A stretch of DNA of 64,000 nucleotides from Synchiropus splendidus (GCF_027744825.2 NC_071334.1:7510437-7574436); one strand, 5' to 3'. Counted from the stretch's first letter, positions 1 through 11,542 are shown. Notes: generated by a model not told the origin, from the sequence alone. Numbers and translations are program-made.

Positions 1-94
1 GACATCATAGTGGAAGGCAGGGCAGTTTTGAACTGACCGGGAAAAAACATATTCAAATGAAAGGCTGGGAAACAGTTCTCCACACAGAGCTCCA
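1..94 (+). other. intron 1 start of a zinc-finger copy whose exon 1 is off-window
   Basis: These bases match the first part of intron 1 in gene B (7055 onward) and gene D (16750 onward). By that alignment the window opens about 23 bp after the splice donor of an exon 1. After the match, the sequence jumps to material that in gene B lies downstream of exon 2, so exon 2 has been deleted from this copy. This exon 1 is the probable 5' end of gene A. Confidence 0.6.
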
Positions 95-120
95 CACCAG
101 TCTGCTTCCACACTGCAGTT

Positions 121-493
121 AAGGGCGGTTTCACACTGCAGGTTCTGTCTGGGGTGGCCTGAGTTTGATTCGCCCCCTGCTGTGCAGCCTCGCACCTCTG
201 CGCCTCAGGCCATGTCCTTTTTTCCCTCCTCCTGTTATATGCTTCTGTATAACTTGTCTGCACGCCAGACCCCTTGCTGCCCGACATCTATCATGTTTGT
301 GTGGAGTCGCGCTTTACACATAGTTTCCGGCATCTAGTGCCTAGTCGTCTGAGGCGAGAAGTTTATCCCCCGTACAGAGGTTCCCGAGACAGTGCAGCTC
401 TCCAGCCAGGATCAAGTCCACGGCCAAAACTTGCTTGTGTTCACATCTCGGACTTTTGAGCTAAATGGGTGCACACAGTGTGAAACCGCCCTT
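121..493. mobile_element. 373-bp MITE-like element with 18-bp terminal inverted repeats (copy 1)
   Basis: The ends are perfect inverted repeats: AAGGGCGGTTTCACACTG at the left and its reverse complement at the right. The interior has no transposase. An identically sized copy lies at 17321-17693 and a left-end fragment at 7619-7729. The flanks read TT on the left and AG on the right, so the target duplication, and hence the superfamily, is unclear. TA is possible if the terminal T/A bases are counted as duplicated target. Confidence 0.6.
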
Positions 494-1125
494 AGTCACA
501 CAAAAAGGAAATCAGTCAGTGAATAGATCAGCAGCCCAACTTCTGCATGTCACTTTGTGTCTTGTATGATCTTCATCAGAGGGTGAATATGCCTCTTCAG
601 ACTCTGAGTCAGTCACGTTTGTTCTCCAGTTCTCTGTTCTGATCCCACTGCGAAACTGCAACCTCCCTCTGTTCGCTTTACACTCTGTATTTACTCCAAA
701 CTTTGATGGAATCACCCACAAATGTACAGATATAAGTTGCAGGTGTCCACCATCTGCTTTTGTAAAGTAGTAGCTACACCAGGCTTCATATTTGCAGAAG
801 GGCTTTTATCAGCAATTTTGCAACAGTGGTTTGCTGAAGGTTTCATCAGGTGTGATTTCACTCGAGATTTCTGGCCTGGGAATGACTTTCTTGAGTGGTG
901 GTGAGACAGAATCAAGATGATCAGGAAGCATTACAGACATAATGTAATCATCACTCCTTTGTCTTTTCGGTCAATGTGAAATAACGTTTTTAAAAGTGTT
1001 AAATTATATATGCACTTGTGTCTAAGTCAAAGGACCTGTCAAACTTTGAAAAAATATCAGGATGATATGGTAAATGGATATATTGATTGTAAATTGCTTC
1101 TCAAATCGTGGTCTTAAATTTGAAC
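494..1125. repeat. duplicated non-coding block, copy of 17694-18200
   Basis: This stretch is nearly the same sequence as the second half of gene D intron 2. It holds no convincing gene; the short open frames here are also broken in the other copy. Its tail (about 945-1010) resembles the GTGAAATAACATTTAAGAACATG-type sequence that recurs downstream of genes A, E and F. Confidence 0.55.
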
Positions 1126-1130
1126 AATAG

Positions 1131-1336
1131 AAGCAGAAGGAAATGACTTAGTTACCACTGAACTAGTGGGATACTTGGATACACTCAACCTGACCACCAG
1201 TGCTTACTGTGTTCTGAATCTGACACTGATGACAGTGAAGACTGGAGAGAGACCGGTGACACTCAGTCAGATGCCAACTCTGTTGACAATCCAGATGTTC
1301 ATGTTCAAGAGGAGACGGAAGACGCTGATCACAAAT
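1131..1336 (+). pseudogene. decayed exon 3 fragment of a C2H2 zinc-finger gene
   Basis: A splice-acceptor-like AG at 1129-1130 is followed by AAGCAGAAGG, the same exon start used by genes B, D and I. The next 200 bases translate to the family's acidic N-terminal region: a GYLDT segment, then, after a frame change, [15 protein letters not shown] and EETEDADHK-like segments. The match stops abruptly before the cysteine module, and no fingers follow. It is more like the minus-strand genes (GYLDT as in gene I) than its plus-strand neighbours. It could once have been a separate gene. Confidence 0.7.
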
Positions 1337-2462
1337 AGTGCTGGGCAAAACAGTTCATTTTTGTGACTCGGTTCATTGAATCTCGTTCACTAAAATAAGT
1401 CAATCATTTTTTCAGTTTTAGAATTCTTAGTTTCACTACCTCCTGGGATTGAATGGCCATGGCAGTTGGATTTAAACATTAATTTCATCGACTTTACCAA
1501 CATTTTACGAATAAAACAAAGCCTCAAACACGGCATACTGTGAAACTATTCTCACCAAATTTAGCAATTTTTCTGTTTGTTGACATACTGTATGCCATTT
1601 AGTGCTTGAATGAAGAAGTGGTTGGACATTTATACCATGCAATGATGTCCAACATAGCACAGCACAACCTCAGAGCCTCTGATGCCACAGTTAGATTTAT
1701 GCAAAACAACAATGTTAGTCATCATAAGGCATAGTCTAAACCATCTTTAAGTGTTGGCCTGGTGTTTGACACCATATGAACAAGAAAAAGTTCAACAAAA
1801 TATTGCCATTGAAGGAAGAATGCAGGCATTCTGTTAGATGATAAATACAATAGAGGAAGATTTTAAAAAGTAAAAAAATGTTTATTTTTTGCAAACAAGA
1901 ATAAATAAAGTAGGACAAATGACTCTCCAGCAAATGGAACAGGTTCTGTAGCATCCTCCTTGACAACCCACATGAACAGGGTCTGAGAGGGTCTGAGAGA
2001 GACAGGCGCCGTGCTATTGCAAGAAAAACATTCTCGCCACGATTAATGTGGCCGATGAATCTTTTTATGTTGTTCAAATCATAGAATTAAAATATTTTAT
2101 TATATTATATGAGACGTCTCAATATACTTTATAGTGGAGCGTCTTTGTTGTTATTGAATGCCGTTGTTCTGACACATTAAATTTCCACCCTGTGGAACAA
2201 ATCCAACCCAATCCAACTCCCAAACAACTGCGATCTACGATCTGACAGTGGTCTAAAACTCATGGCTTCATTCCAGTAAAAGCACATGCTGACCCCATCA
2301 ACTCTACACATATAGCGCAGGTGGGTCAGGAGCAGCCCAATGCAAACCAGTGACCAACAGTTATATAGCAGCAATAAATCAAAAAGAAAATAGATATTTT
2401 GGCTCCAACATTGATTCGAAATTATCTCTCTAATCATGTACTTTGTAATTTACTTGAAACAG
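1337..2462. other. intron 2-type sequence ahead of gene A exon 3
   Basis: There is no gene here. From about 1337 to 1720 it starts with TAGTGCTGGGCAAAAC-like sequence that looks like a dispersed fish repeat, but I cannot name the family. From about 1960 to 2400 it matches the sequence just upstream of exon 3 in genes B (8750-9130), C (13840-14230), E (24735-25060) and F (32735-33130). The pre-exon 3 intron is therefore part of the duplicated unit. Confidence 0.5.
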
Positions 2463-3976
2463 AACCAGCTGGCGACTTGGATGCACCTCTCCATCCTGAC
2501 CACCAGATGTCATTGTCTTCTGATTCAGACACTGATGACAGTGAAGACTGGAGAGAAACCAGTGACTATAAAACAGATTCCAACTCTGTTGAGGAGCCAC
2601 ACGTTGATGTCAGAGAGGAGACAGATGCTGATCACAAATCACTGATCTGCTCCGGAAGTGGAGAGAAATGCCTCACAATGGCTGGACTGACTGAAGACAG
2701 GAAATCCTGCTGTGGACCTTCCACTTGTTCGGTTTGTGGGAAACGTTTTGAGAAGAGATGGATTCTGAGGAAACACATGAAAATTCACACTAGAGAAAAG
2801 CCTTTCACCTGCTCCCTGTGCGGTAAATGTTTTTCAAAGAAAGCAACTCTGAATTGTCACATGAGAGTTCATACTGGTGAAAAGCCTTACATCTGCTCCC
2901 AGTGTGGAAAATGTTTTTCTATTAAATCTTACCTGAATGCACACATGAGAATTCACTCTGGAGAAAAGCCTTTCATCTGTTCCCAGTGTGGTAAAAGTTT
3001 TTCTCAGAAAGTAACCCTGAATTGTCACATGAGAGTTCATACTGGTGAAAAGCCTTTCATCTGCTCCCAGTGTGGAAAATGTTTTTCGATTAAATCTCAC
3101 CTGAATGCACACATGAGAATTCACACTGGAGAAAAGCCTTTCATCTGTTCCCAGTGTGGCAAATGTTTTTCACAGAAAGAATGCTTGAAAAGTCACATGA
3201 TAACTCACTCTCGAGAAAAGCCTTTCATCTGCTCCCAGTGTGTAAAATGTTTTTCACAGAAATCTCACCTGATTAATCACATGAGAATTCACACTGGAGA
3301 AAAGCCTTTCATCTGCTCCCAGTGTGGTAAATGTTTTTTACGGAAAGCTCACCTGAATAGTCACATGAGAATTCATGCTGGAGAAAAGCCTTTCATCTGC
3401 TCCCAGTGTGGAAAATGTTTTTCACGCAAATCTAACTTGAATAATCACATGAAAATTCACTCTGGAGAAAAGCCTTTCATCTGCTCCCAGTGTGGTAAAT
3501 GTTTTTCACAGAAAGGAAACCTGAAAGGTCATATGATAATTCACGCTGGAGAGAAGCCTTTCATCTGCTCGCAGTGTGGAAACAGTTTTTTACACGAATG
3601 TCACCTGAATCGTCACATGAGAATTCACTCTGGAGAAAAGCCTTCCATCTGCTCCAAGTGTGGAAAATCTTTTTCACGGGAATCTGACCTAAATCGTCAC
3701 ATGAGAATTCACACTGGAGAAAAGCCTTTCATCTGCTCCCAGTGTGGTAAATGTTTTTTACAGAAAGGAAACCTGAGTAGTCACATGAGAATTCACACTG
3801 GAGAAAAGCCTTTCATCTGCTCCCAGTGTGGTAAATGTTTTTCACAGAAAGGAAACCTGAGTAGTCACATGAGAATTCACAATGGAGAGAAGTCTTTCAT
3901 CTGCTCTCATTGTGGGAAGTGTTTTACACATCCAGTCTCCCTGAAGAACCACATGAGGATTCACACTATGGAATAA
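2463..3976 (+). CDS. zinc-finger gene A, exon 3: 15 C2H2 fingers
   Basis: Predicted nuclear DNA-binding protein with a tandem finger array. The open frame runs through the acceptor AAACAG|AACC (AG at 2461-2462) to TAA at 3974-3976. No in-frame ATG lies at the exon edge and the upstream frame is intronic, so the start codon should be in an exon 1 lying left of the window. No exon 2 is seen, but phase 1 on both sides would let exon 1 join directly. After an acidic Ser/Asp/Glu-rich region of about 60 residues comes a decayed cysteine module (CSGSGEKC, where gene I has CSECGKKC). Fifteen complete C-x2-C-x12-H-x3-H fingers follow, most joined by (T/S)GEKPF linkers. The first finger ([16 protein letters not shown]) and last finger ([15 protein letters not shown]) are conserved among paralogues; the middle ones vary. 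Confidence 0.93.
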
Positions 3977-4731
3977 TCTGTCATCTGCTTCTCGATGAGG
4001 AATATCTTGTGCACAGACTGGCTGATACAACCCATCAATGTGGCACTGAGGAGAAAAATCTTTCGATTGCTCCCTGTGTTTTGCACAAATGGAACCTGAA
4101 TATACGTCTCCAAATTTACATATGTTTCATTGTCAGGCTCATAACAGACACATTCTTGCACTGATGGCTGTTGAAATACCAGCTTTAAATCATGAGAGAT
4201 CATCTGCAGCCGCTCTCACCCATCCCTCCAGATGTCCAGGTGGGTAATGTTCCTGTCATTTTTGTTTTGTGATGGTTCTCTCTGGATTTTTTTCCATTTG
4301 AGAACACTCAAAATTGTGTTCATTTCTTTGATGAATGTTGTGCTTTCCTGTTGAAACGCTTCACCGCGTGTGACCACAGAAGATTTCTGGCATAGAGAAC
4401 CAACTCATCCATCAGCCGTCGAACAGAATCAAGATTATGGGGCCACATCACTGGCATTGTTGTGTTCCCTCCTTAGTTATGTAGATCAGTGTGAAATGAC
4501 ATTTAAGAACATTTGAAATTACAGTTTTTAATTGATACAAGTCGCCTCTGGGTAGGACTGCGCATACCGAAACTATACCGTTAAAGAAATTTGCTACGAT
4601 AACTGACCTCATTTTGCGCATGTTTGTAAATTCAGCATTGTAATAAAAATGAAAATAAAAGTATTTTGGGTTTGTTCTGACTGTGTGTGCTGGTAGGCAA
4701 TGTTCAATGTTGATACTCGTCGATCGACCTG
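3977..4731 (+). other. gene A 3' UTR and flank with AATAAA signals
   Basis: This sequence is conserved downstream of genes D, E and F. Two AATAAA hexamers at 4642-4647 and 4654-4659 are the likely poly(A) signals; the matching signals lie at 26606 for gene E and 34567 for gene F. The segment at 4170-4220 is the empty site for the insertion seen behind gene D, and 4549-4565 is the empty site for the LTR element behind gene D. Confidence 0.55.
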
Positions 4732-5590
4732 TGTATACTTGCGTATAGGTTGGTGAAGCTACGTCCTACATAAAAGAAGCTACTCTTCCACTCAACGTGT
4801 TTATTGCGAACTCTAAGGAAGAAACAAGACATGGTGTCAGAAGATGGTGTTGAAGAGAGGAGTCGAACTTGATGAGGACGAGCAGCTGAAGGAAGCCAGT
4901 CACACAGCTAACAGTAGCCCAAGGAATTAGTCTGTAAACTGCAGAATCATCAACTCGCCAAAACACGGAATGGAAAAAAAATGATTGGAGGATGAAACTC
5001 AAAATGAATGACATGGTCATGGAGGGAAAACTGGATATTGGAGCCCAAGCAAACGTCATGTCAGAAGCACAGTTTAAGAAAATCAGACCCAGACCCAAAA
5101 TGCGTCCAATAAGAGTGAAAGTAAGTGGATACTCGAGTGCATATATACCTGTGAACGGATAATGCAAGGTTAAAATGACTCACAAGGATAAAGAACGTAC
5201 ACTGACATTCATCGTGGTCCCAAAGAATGTGCAGTTCATACTTGGTTTAAATACCTGTGACAGACAGAATCTGGTGAAGAGGGTGCTTGTCGTGGAAACT
5301 GATGAAAAGAAGGACTACAATGACTCGATGGAAGAATACAGTGATGCTTTTCTGAGTCTTGGCTGTCTTGCTGGAGAGCACTAGATCAAAAGTCTGCCCC
5401 CAGTCATTTATTCATGCCACAAAGTCCCATTTGCTCTTCAAATGTCACTGAAAGAGGAACTGGACAGGATGGAGAAGCTGGAGGTGATAGAGAAGAATGT
5501 TGATAAAAGGCCAAAAGGACATGCAGAGGTTTAATGGCATGATCAACTACGTGGGAAAATGTATCCCCAATCCAAAGAATTTTTTTAAGC
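4732..5590 (+). mobile_element. degenerate Gypsy-like LTR retrotransposon fragment
   Basis: A probable LTR tail (about 4732-4831) ends in ACA and is followed at 4832-4843 by TGGTGTCAGAAG, the same primer-binding-site-like motif found in the Gypsy copies at 27.9 and 36.0 kb. After a deletion of gag there is an aspartic-protease region at about 5010-5165, where the catalytic D-T-G reads D-I-G. An open stretch at 5175-5384 covers the protease-RT linker, and an RT N-terminal scrap lies at about 5437-5520. Stops and deletions make it dead. A related piece follows gene B (10553-11345). Confidence 0.75.
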
Positions 5591-6099
5591 GCCAAATGGG
5601 AATAAACACCAAATTATGAAACAATAAATAAATGTAAATGTTTCTCTGTGTTATCTGGTGCACATGCACCAGATACGGAGCTGAGCAGCTCCTACACACA
5701 CAGAATCAGAGCAGAGGGTTAGGGAGCAGAGGCAGTGCACTCTCTCCAGATCCCAACCAGTAGGAGAAGAAGTGACTTGAGGACCACATGGAGTCATGGG
5801 ACGTGTGGGTCCTTTGATTGAGGCAGACAAGACCAATGTCAGGGCCTGACCTCAGTAACTTCACAAGCAGTGATGCTCCACCTCTACCATAAAACCACCT
5901 AGTGGAGCAGGTAAGAGTAGTCACCATTTTGTACTTGGCTTGTCTCCGGGAGCTGGCAGTCAGCATTTCAGCGGCCAGGCCAGTCAAGATGGCGGTGCAC
6001 TTACAGGCGAATGTCAACAAAGGCAAAGTGTCAGTGCCTGTTCGGTTTCCCCCATCAAGAGGTTCTGGGGAAGCAGCAGTTCCTGGCACAGCGGTATCT
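5591..6099. repeat. intergenic; contains a block shared with 41735-41860
   Basis: At about 5895-6000, the sequence around GTGGAGCAGGTAAGAGTAGTC followed by a CCATTTTGTACTTGGCT stretch recurs at 41740-41860. It includes a donor-like GTAAGAG in both copies. I do not recognise the family. Nothing gene-like is seen in 5591-5890. Confidence 0.35.
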
Positions 6100-6427
6100 G
6101 AACACCAGCCCTTTCGTCATGTCTGGATGAATATGGGCTGGCAGTCTCCCAGTCTAGTTGCTCCACAATTAACAGGTTTTCATGCAGAGTGGATGATGCT
6201 GTCACAGTGGATGGACAACCTTCTAGGAAGTGGGTTTTCATTCTCTGTATTTTCTCATTCAGAAAGGTCTGGAGGACTGAGACCCATTCAGGACCTCTGA
6301 ATTGTTAAATGCTTATTTTCATATACCCATTCTTCCTCGCCACAGACTGGATCTTCATTTTGCAACGGGGAAGCAATGCTTTCACTTCAACTGCCTTCCG
6401 TTCTGGTATTCTCTCGCACCACAATTC
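6100..6427 (+). mobile_element. DIRS1-like retrotransposon RT fragment (upstream of gene B)
   Basis: The segment at about 6255-6425 translates, across frame breaks, to a GLRP-type motif followed by an AYFHIPI segment and a CLPFWYSLAP segment. These match the finger/palm part of DIRS-type reverse transcriptases. The part at 6190-6240 (GTCACAGTGGATGGACAACC) also occurs at 23385-23405, just ahead of a second DIRS piece. The YLDDW-containing palm is missing here. It is a dead fragment. Confidence 0.6.
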
Positions 6428-6428
6428 C

Positions 6429-6462
<34 letters not shown>

Positions 6463-6463
6463 C
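6428..6463. repeat. (TCTG)n microsatellite
   Basis: About eight perfect tandem copies of CTGT/TCTG, directly read. Confidence 0.95.
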
Positions 6464-6532
6464 AACCTGCAGTTAATATAGCGATATGATATAACATAAA
6501 GTGCAAAACTTCTACATGCCAACCGTTGGTCT

Positions 6533-6700
6533 TGCATGCCAGTCCTCTCCGCCTCTAGTGGCCGCTGTTAACTGTAGTCCTTCTCAGTCCTTCTTACCTC
6601 TGACCCCTGCGGAGAAGAAGAGCTGCCGCTACTTCCGAACAAGCTGCCTGCTGTGAAGACTGAAATTCGTGTTCGGACTGAGAGTCTTTCATTTAGAGAG
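6533..6700 (+). promoter_or_regulatory. gene B non-coding exon 0 and promoter-proximal block
   Basis: This block is conserved ahead of genes D (16262-16413), E (24062-24224), F (27470-27565, truncated) and G (35420-35590). It begins with a partly palindromic CCGCC(A/T)CTAGTGGCCGCT motif and ends GAGAG|GTAATT, a donor-like site at 6701. With the acceptor at 6802-6803 it would form a 5' UTR exon. The transcription start is unknown. Confidence 0.45.
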
Positions 6701-6803
6701 GTAATTTTGTGGAGTAGAGTTTTCCCTGTTTAGCTATCTACGATATGTTTTAAAAATAAAAATAAAATATATATAAAATATATTTTTTCCCCTCCGATCT
6801 CAG

Positions 6804-7262
6804 TGATAGACGCCCATTATTTTCGTCTCTCAGAACACAGAAGCAGCTTCGTGTTCTTTTGCTCTCCTCTGGAGAATGAAGGTGTCCGGACTGCGGAGCT
6901 TGAAAGCTTCAAGCAGCGGCTGTTAGTTGCTGTCGACGATCATCTGCTGCCGAGTTTTCACATGTTCATCGGCTGTAAACGACAGACGAAACGGAAGAGG
7001 ATCCTGCTGGAGATGGAGACCGAGAGAGCAGGTACACTGATACTGTATAATAGCGACATCATAGTGGAAGGCAGGGCAGTTTTGAACTGACAGGGAAAAA
7101 TCCGATTCAAATGAAAGGCTGGGAAACAGTTGGGAATATGGGGTTTCACCTCTGTCTTCACAGGACCGGGAAGCAGGAGAAGCCGGACACAGAATAATGG
7201 TGGAACCTCAGATGAAGAAACAAAAGGGAGGGACGACATGGGATTCACACACGTTAAATCAG
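6804..7262 (+). CDS. gene B exons 1 and 2 (5' coding exons)
   Basis: Exon 1 (6804-7031) is mostly 5' UTR. Its coding part is ATG at 7013 through 7031 (METERA plus one base), followed by GT at 7032. Exon 2 is 7164-7262, after TTCACAG, with GT at 7263. It is exactly 99 nt, phase 1 at both ends, and encodes a basic then acidic stretch with RTQNNGGTSDEET and GFTHVKS. This start was chosen because it is the only ATG kept in frame in most copies (B-G, H and I). The frame upstream (LESFKQRLL...) has stops in E, F and H and a shift in I. The joined protein with exon 3 would be 487 aa. Confidence 0.6.
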
Positions 7263-9194
7263 GTAGGAATATTGTTCAGATCTGTTCCCATTTGGACCAG
7301 AGAGTGGCGTAATTCAAATGCAAAAGTGCTGACAAAACTGCAAAACACAGGCTTAAGTATTCTGTCTTGTCTCACCCGAGTCATAAACCATCGTCAACAT
7401 CTTAATGCGACAGTAGTGATCTAAAAATGATGTAGTTCTTGTGCTGTTACTGTTTCTGACATGCTTCGTATGTGTGCGCCAAACGACACAAAACAATCTC
7501 AAGCTGCCACTTCTTGCTTGACCCATCTGTACATATCAATTTTTTATGGGGTCAGTCCAAGTCTATATGTTCATTCCTATGGCGGAGCTCCACACCAGTC
7601 TGCTTCCACACTGCAGTTAAGGGCAGTTTGACACTGTGGGTTCTGTCTCGAGTGGCCTGAGTTTGATTGGCCCCCTGCTGTGCAGCCTCGCACCTCTGCG
7701 CCTCAGGCCATGTCCTTTTTTCCCTCCTCAGCTGGCGGCGCTCTGCACAGAATAGCTGGTTTGTGACCCACGACGAAGCATGTCTCAAGGAAGTTGTCAT
7801 CAGCCGTGCGACAACCGAGTTACGACCGTCGACTTGACCACCTTATTTTTATGTCACTACTTAACACTACGAGTCGTCGTCACCTCTGATATGATCTGAT
7901 GATGGGCCTCCGCCACACCTGGAACAGAATGTGGTGTTTCACAGCCAAAACTAAACATGAAAGGAAATTTTTTTATAAGGAAATAGCGGAAACCAGCTGC
8001 ATAATACGGAGCGTCTTGATTGATCCACGCTGCTCTCACAACACATTGAACACAGTGAGAGAGATTCCAGACGATCGAGAAGGTTTTAGTCAGTGAAGTC
8101 CAGATACAGACGTCAGAAATGATCAATGAATAGTCTGGTGATCTTCAGTAACTTGGGGGAAAATCAGCATCTTCCTCCTCGCTATTCTCCTCATGCAGAC
8201 ATCTCTGCTGCAGCCACATCACAACAGTGAAAACAGTTACTGTAGAGTGCAGCATTATTCATTTAAGCAAATCTGTCTGTCAATAAAACTAGGTCTTTAT
8301 CAGACTAATGAAGGCGAAAACATGTGAGTTATCAAACACCCGCACACATTGTGACTCGCAGTCCGCAGCGCTCCTCCACAGCACCTCTCACCTCTCAAGC
8401 GGGAACCTGTCTGACTTCCCCTCCGGGACTCCAACCAACTCTGGGAACAGAGTCTCCAGATTCACCTCATAGCGGTGGCCGGCTCTCGTCAAACTTATTC
8501 CATGGCTTGGAAGCAGGAGAGTTTGCTACTCTACTTTGAAGAGCTGTTTGTGGGAACGCTATTTAAAATACCCTCAAACAAGTGGGATTGGGACATTTTT
8601 AACTGTCATGAAATCACAGATATTAGGGTTATGAGAGGTCTATAAGTAATTATTAGTGTGATGATGAAGTGATGTTGGATAATGCTTTTTAACCGTAAAT
8701 ATAAAAACATAAAAACTATACTCCAAGAAGTTGCTCCACAGTGAGACAGACACAGGCGCCGTGCCATTGCAAAAAACATCCCTGGCAAGATTAATGTGGC
8801 CGGTTTGTGTTGTTTAAATCATAGAATTAAAATATTGACTATATAATACAAGTCGCCTCAATATGTTATATGTTGGGACGTCTTTGTCGGTATTGACTGC
8901 TGCTGCTGTAAAACATAAAATTTCCACTCTGTGGAACAAATCCATCCCAATCCAACTCCAAAACGACTGCGATCTACGATCTGACAGTGGTCTAAAACAC
9001 ATGGCTGCATTCCAGTAAAAGCACATGCTGACCCCATCAACTCTACACATATAGGTCAGGTGGGTCAGGAGCAGCCCAATGCAAACCAGTGACCAACAGT
9101 TATATAGCAGCAATAAATCAAAAAGAAAATGGATATTTTGGCTCCAACATTGATTCTAAATAATCTCTCTAATCATGTACTTCAATTCAAACAG
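7263..9194. other. gene B intron 2
   Basis: It contains a left-end fragment of the 373-bp MITE (7619-7729), unrecognised unique sequence (about 7730-8600), and the duplicated pre-exon 3 block (about 8600-9190). The block is shared with genes A, C, E and F and includes the CTACGATCTGACAGTGGTCT and CAGGTGGGTCAGGAGCAGCC segments. No other gene is supported. Confidence 0.5.
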
Positions 9195-10540
9195 AAGCAG
9201 CTGGCGACTTGGATGCACCTCTCCATCCTGACCACCAGATGTCATTGTCTTCTGGGTCAGACACTGATGACAGTGAAGACTGGAGAGAAACCAGTGACTA
9301 TAAAACAGATTCCAACTCTGTTGAGGAGCCGCACGTTGATGTCAGAGAGGAGACAGATGCTGATCACAAATCACTGATCTGCTCCGGAAGTGGAGAGAAA
9401 TGCCTCACAAAGGCTGGACAGACTGAAGACAGGACATCATGCGGTGGACCTTCCACTTGTTCGGTTTGTGGGAAACGTTTTGAGAAGAGATGGATTCTGA
9501 GGAAGCACATGAAAATTCACACTAGAGAAAAGCCTTTCATCTGCTCCCTGTGTGGAAAATGTTTTTCTCGTAAATCTCACCTAAATAGTCACATGAGAAT
9601 TCACACTAGGGAAAAGCCTTTCATCTGCTCCCAGTGTGGAAAATGTTTTTCACAGAAAGAAAACCTGAAAAGTCACATGAGAATTCACTCTGGAGAAAAG
9701 CCTTACATCTGCACCCAGTGTGGAAAATGTTATTCTCAGAAATCTTACCTTAATACACACATGAGAATTCACTCTGGCGAAAAGCCTTTCATCTGTTCCC
9801 AGTGTGGAAAATGTTTTTCACAGAAAGAAAACCTGAAAAGTCACATGATAATTCACTCTGGAGAAAAACCTTACTTTTGCTCCCAGTGTGGAAAATGTTT
9901 TTCACAGAAATCTTACCTGAATAGACACATGAGAATTCACTCTGGAGAAAAGCCTTTCATCTGCTCGCAGTGTGGAAAATGTTTTTTGCAGGAATCTCAC
10001 CTGAAAAGTCACATGAGAATTCATTCTGGAGAAAAGCCTTTCATCTGCTCCCTGTGTGGAAAATGTTTTTCACAGATATGTCATTTCAAACGTCACATGA
10101 GAATTCACAATGGGGAAAAGCCTTTCATCTGCTCCCAGTGTGGTAAATGTTTTTCATGTAAATCTCAGCTGAATAGTCACATGACAATTCACACTGGAGA
10201 AAAGCCTTTCATCTGCTCCCAGTGTGAAAAATGCTTTTCACGGAAATCTTACCTGAATTGTCACATGAGAATTCACTCTGGAGAAAAGCCTTACATCTGT
10301 TCCCAGTGTGGCAAATGTTTTTCACAGAAGGGAAACCTGAAAAGTCACATGAGAATTCACACCGGAGAAAAGCCTTTCATCTGCTCCCAGTGTGCAAAAT
10401 GTTTTTCACTGAAATCTCACCTCAATAGTCACATGAGCATTCACAATGGAGAAAAGTCTTTCATCTGCTCTCATTGTGGGAAATGTTTTACACGTCCAGT
10501 CTCCATGAAGAACCACATGAGGATTCACACTAGGGAATGA
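9195..10540 (+). CDS. zinc-finger gene B, exon 3: 13 C2H2 fingers
   Basis: Predicted nuclear DNA-binding protein. The exon starts after CAAACAG (AG at 9193-9194), phase 1, and ends at TGA 10538-10540. Joined to exons 1 and 2 it gives a continuous 487-aa frame (19 + 99 + 1346 nt). An acidic region ([11 protein letters not shown], then [17 protein letters not shown]) precedes a decayed cysteine module and 13 complete C2H2 fingers, from [21 protein letters not shown] to a final finger with GKCFTRPVSMKNH. Helix residues vary between fingers while the zinc ligands and linkers are constant, which suggests a working protein. It is the most complete plus-strand gene in the window together with D. Confidence 0.95.
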
Positions 10541-10552
10541 TCTCTCATCTGC

Positions 10553-11345
10553 TCGTCTCAGGAAGAAACAAGACATGATGTGACACTATGGTGTTGAAGA
10601 GAGGAGTCGAACATGATGACGACGAGCAGCTGAAGGACGCTAGTCACACAGCTAACAGTAGCCCAAGGAATTAGTCTGTGACCTGTGGAATCCCCAACTC
10701 GCCGAAAGAAAGAACTACGGAACAGAAGTAAAACGTGTGAATTTGGAGAACTGCCAGACTCTTTGACAAAAGACAGACTAGTGTGTGGAATCCCTGACAA
10801 GGGTCTAAGAGAGCGGCTGTTGAGAGAGGAAAACTTGGTCCTGGAAAATGCATTGAACTTATGCAGAGCAGCTGAAGCAGTGAAGATACAAGCAAAAGAA
10901 CTGTTTGACAGCTGAAAAGTAGATGTTTTGAATAAGAACACACGCAGTCAAAGAAAAGAGAATGACTTCCGAGTTCAAACAGAAATCAAAATTACCAGCT
11001 TACGAAGACAATAAAGAAAAGGCTTCTGGTTGATGTGGCACACAGCATCCCCTGAAACAATGCCCAGCATATGGTAAACTGTGCAACACATGTCATAAAA
11101 ATAATCATTTTGCTCAATGCTGCAGAAATGTGGCAACACTGGTAATGGTAAATATGGTAAAACTGAATACTGGAGCCCAAGAAAACGTCATGTCAGAAGC
11201 ACAGTTCAAGAAAATCAGACCCAGACCCAAAATGCGTCCAACAAGAGTGAAAGTAAGTGGATACTCGAGTGCATATATACCTGTGAACGGATAATGCAAG
11301 GTTAAAATGACTCACAAGGATAAAGAACGTATGCTGACATCCATC
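10553..11345 (+). mobile_element. Gypsy-like retrotransposon fragment: gag, zinc knuckle, protease
   Basis: It begins only about 12 bp after the gene B stop. A gag capsid-like segment is open at 10685-10915 (CGIPDKGLRERLLRE region). A CCHC-type knuckle region follows at about 11030-11115 with regularly spaced Cys and His. A protease N-terminus at about 11160-11300 has an altered active site (N-T-G). The LTR and RT are absent. It is the same family as 4732-5590, and both sit in the 3' flank of a zinc-finger copy, so part of this may be one insertion carried through duplication. Confidence 0.7.
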
Positions 11346-11542
11346 GTGGTCGCATGACTCTACCTGTCCAGTCAGAGTAAGTGGGGAACATAAATAAATA
11401 TCAGTAATTTCTCTGTGTGATATGGTGGAAACAAGCCAGGAGCAGATGCTCCGTGGAAGGAGCGAAAAGGGCCTCACGTTTGGTACATTTTTTCAAGACA
11501 CTTTGATGTTCAGGAGCTTGGCCTGCCTCAGAATGATATAAG
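11346..11542. other. short intergenic stretch, nothing recognised
   Basis: The CCAGTCAGAGTAAGTGG segment matches the blocks near 26720 and 34675. No gene is seen. Confidence 0.3.

Noticed and set aside
2834..3124. Antisense open frames of 60-96 codons opposite the zinc-finger exons (also 3842-4030 and 19983-20285)
   Set aside because: They are complements of the repeated finger codons and track the 84-bp period; no independent start context or conservation.
2700..3960. Regular about 84-bp direct repeats resembling an array of repeats and spacers
   Set aside because: The repeats are in-frame C2H2 finger codons within a eukaryotic gene, not CRISPR.
6803..7090. Using the longer exon 1 frame from GTG 6803 as the protein start
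   Set aside because: No ATG at its start, an in-frame TAG precedes it across the exon 0 splice, and the frame is broken in E, F, H and I.
10685..10915. 76-codon open frame after gene B as a host gene
   Set aside because: It aligns in layout with the gag region of the Gypsy copies at 31.1 and 38.8 kb and is followed by knuckle and protease remnants.
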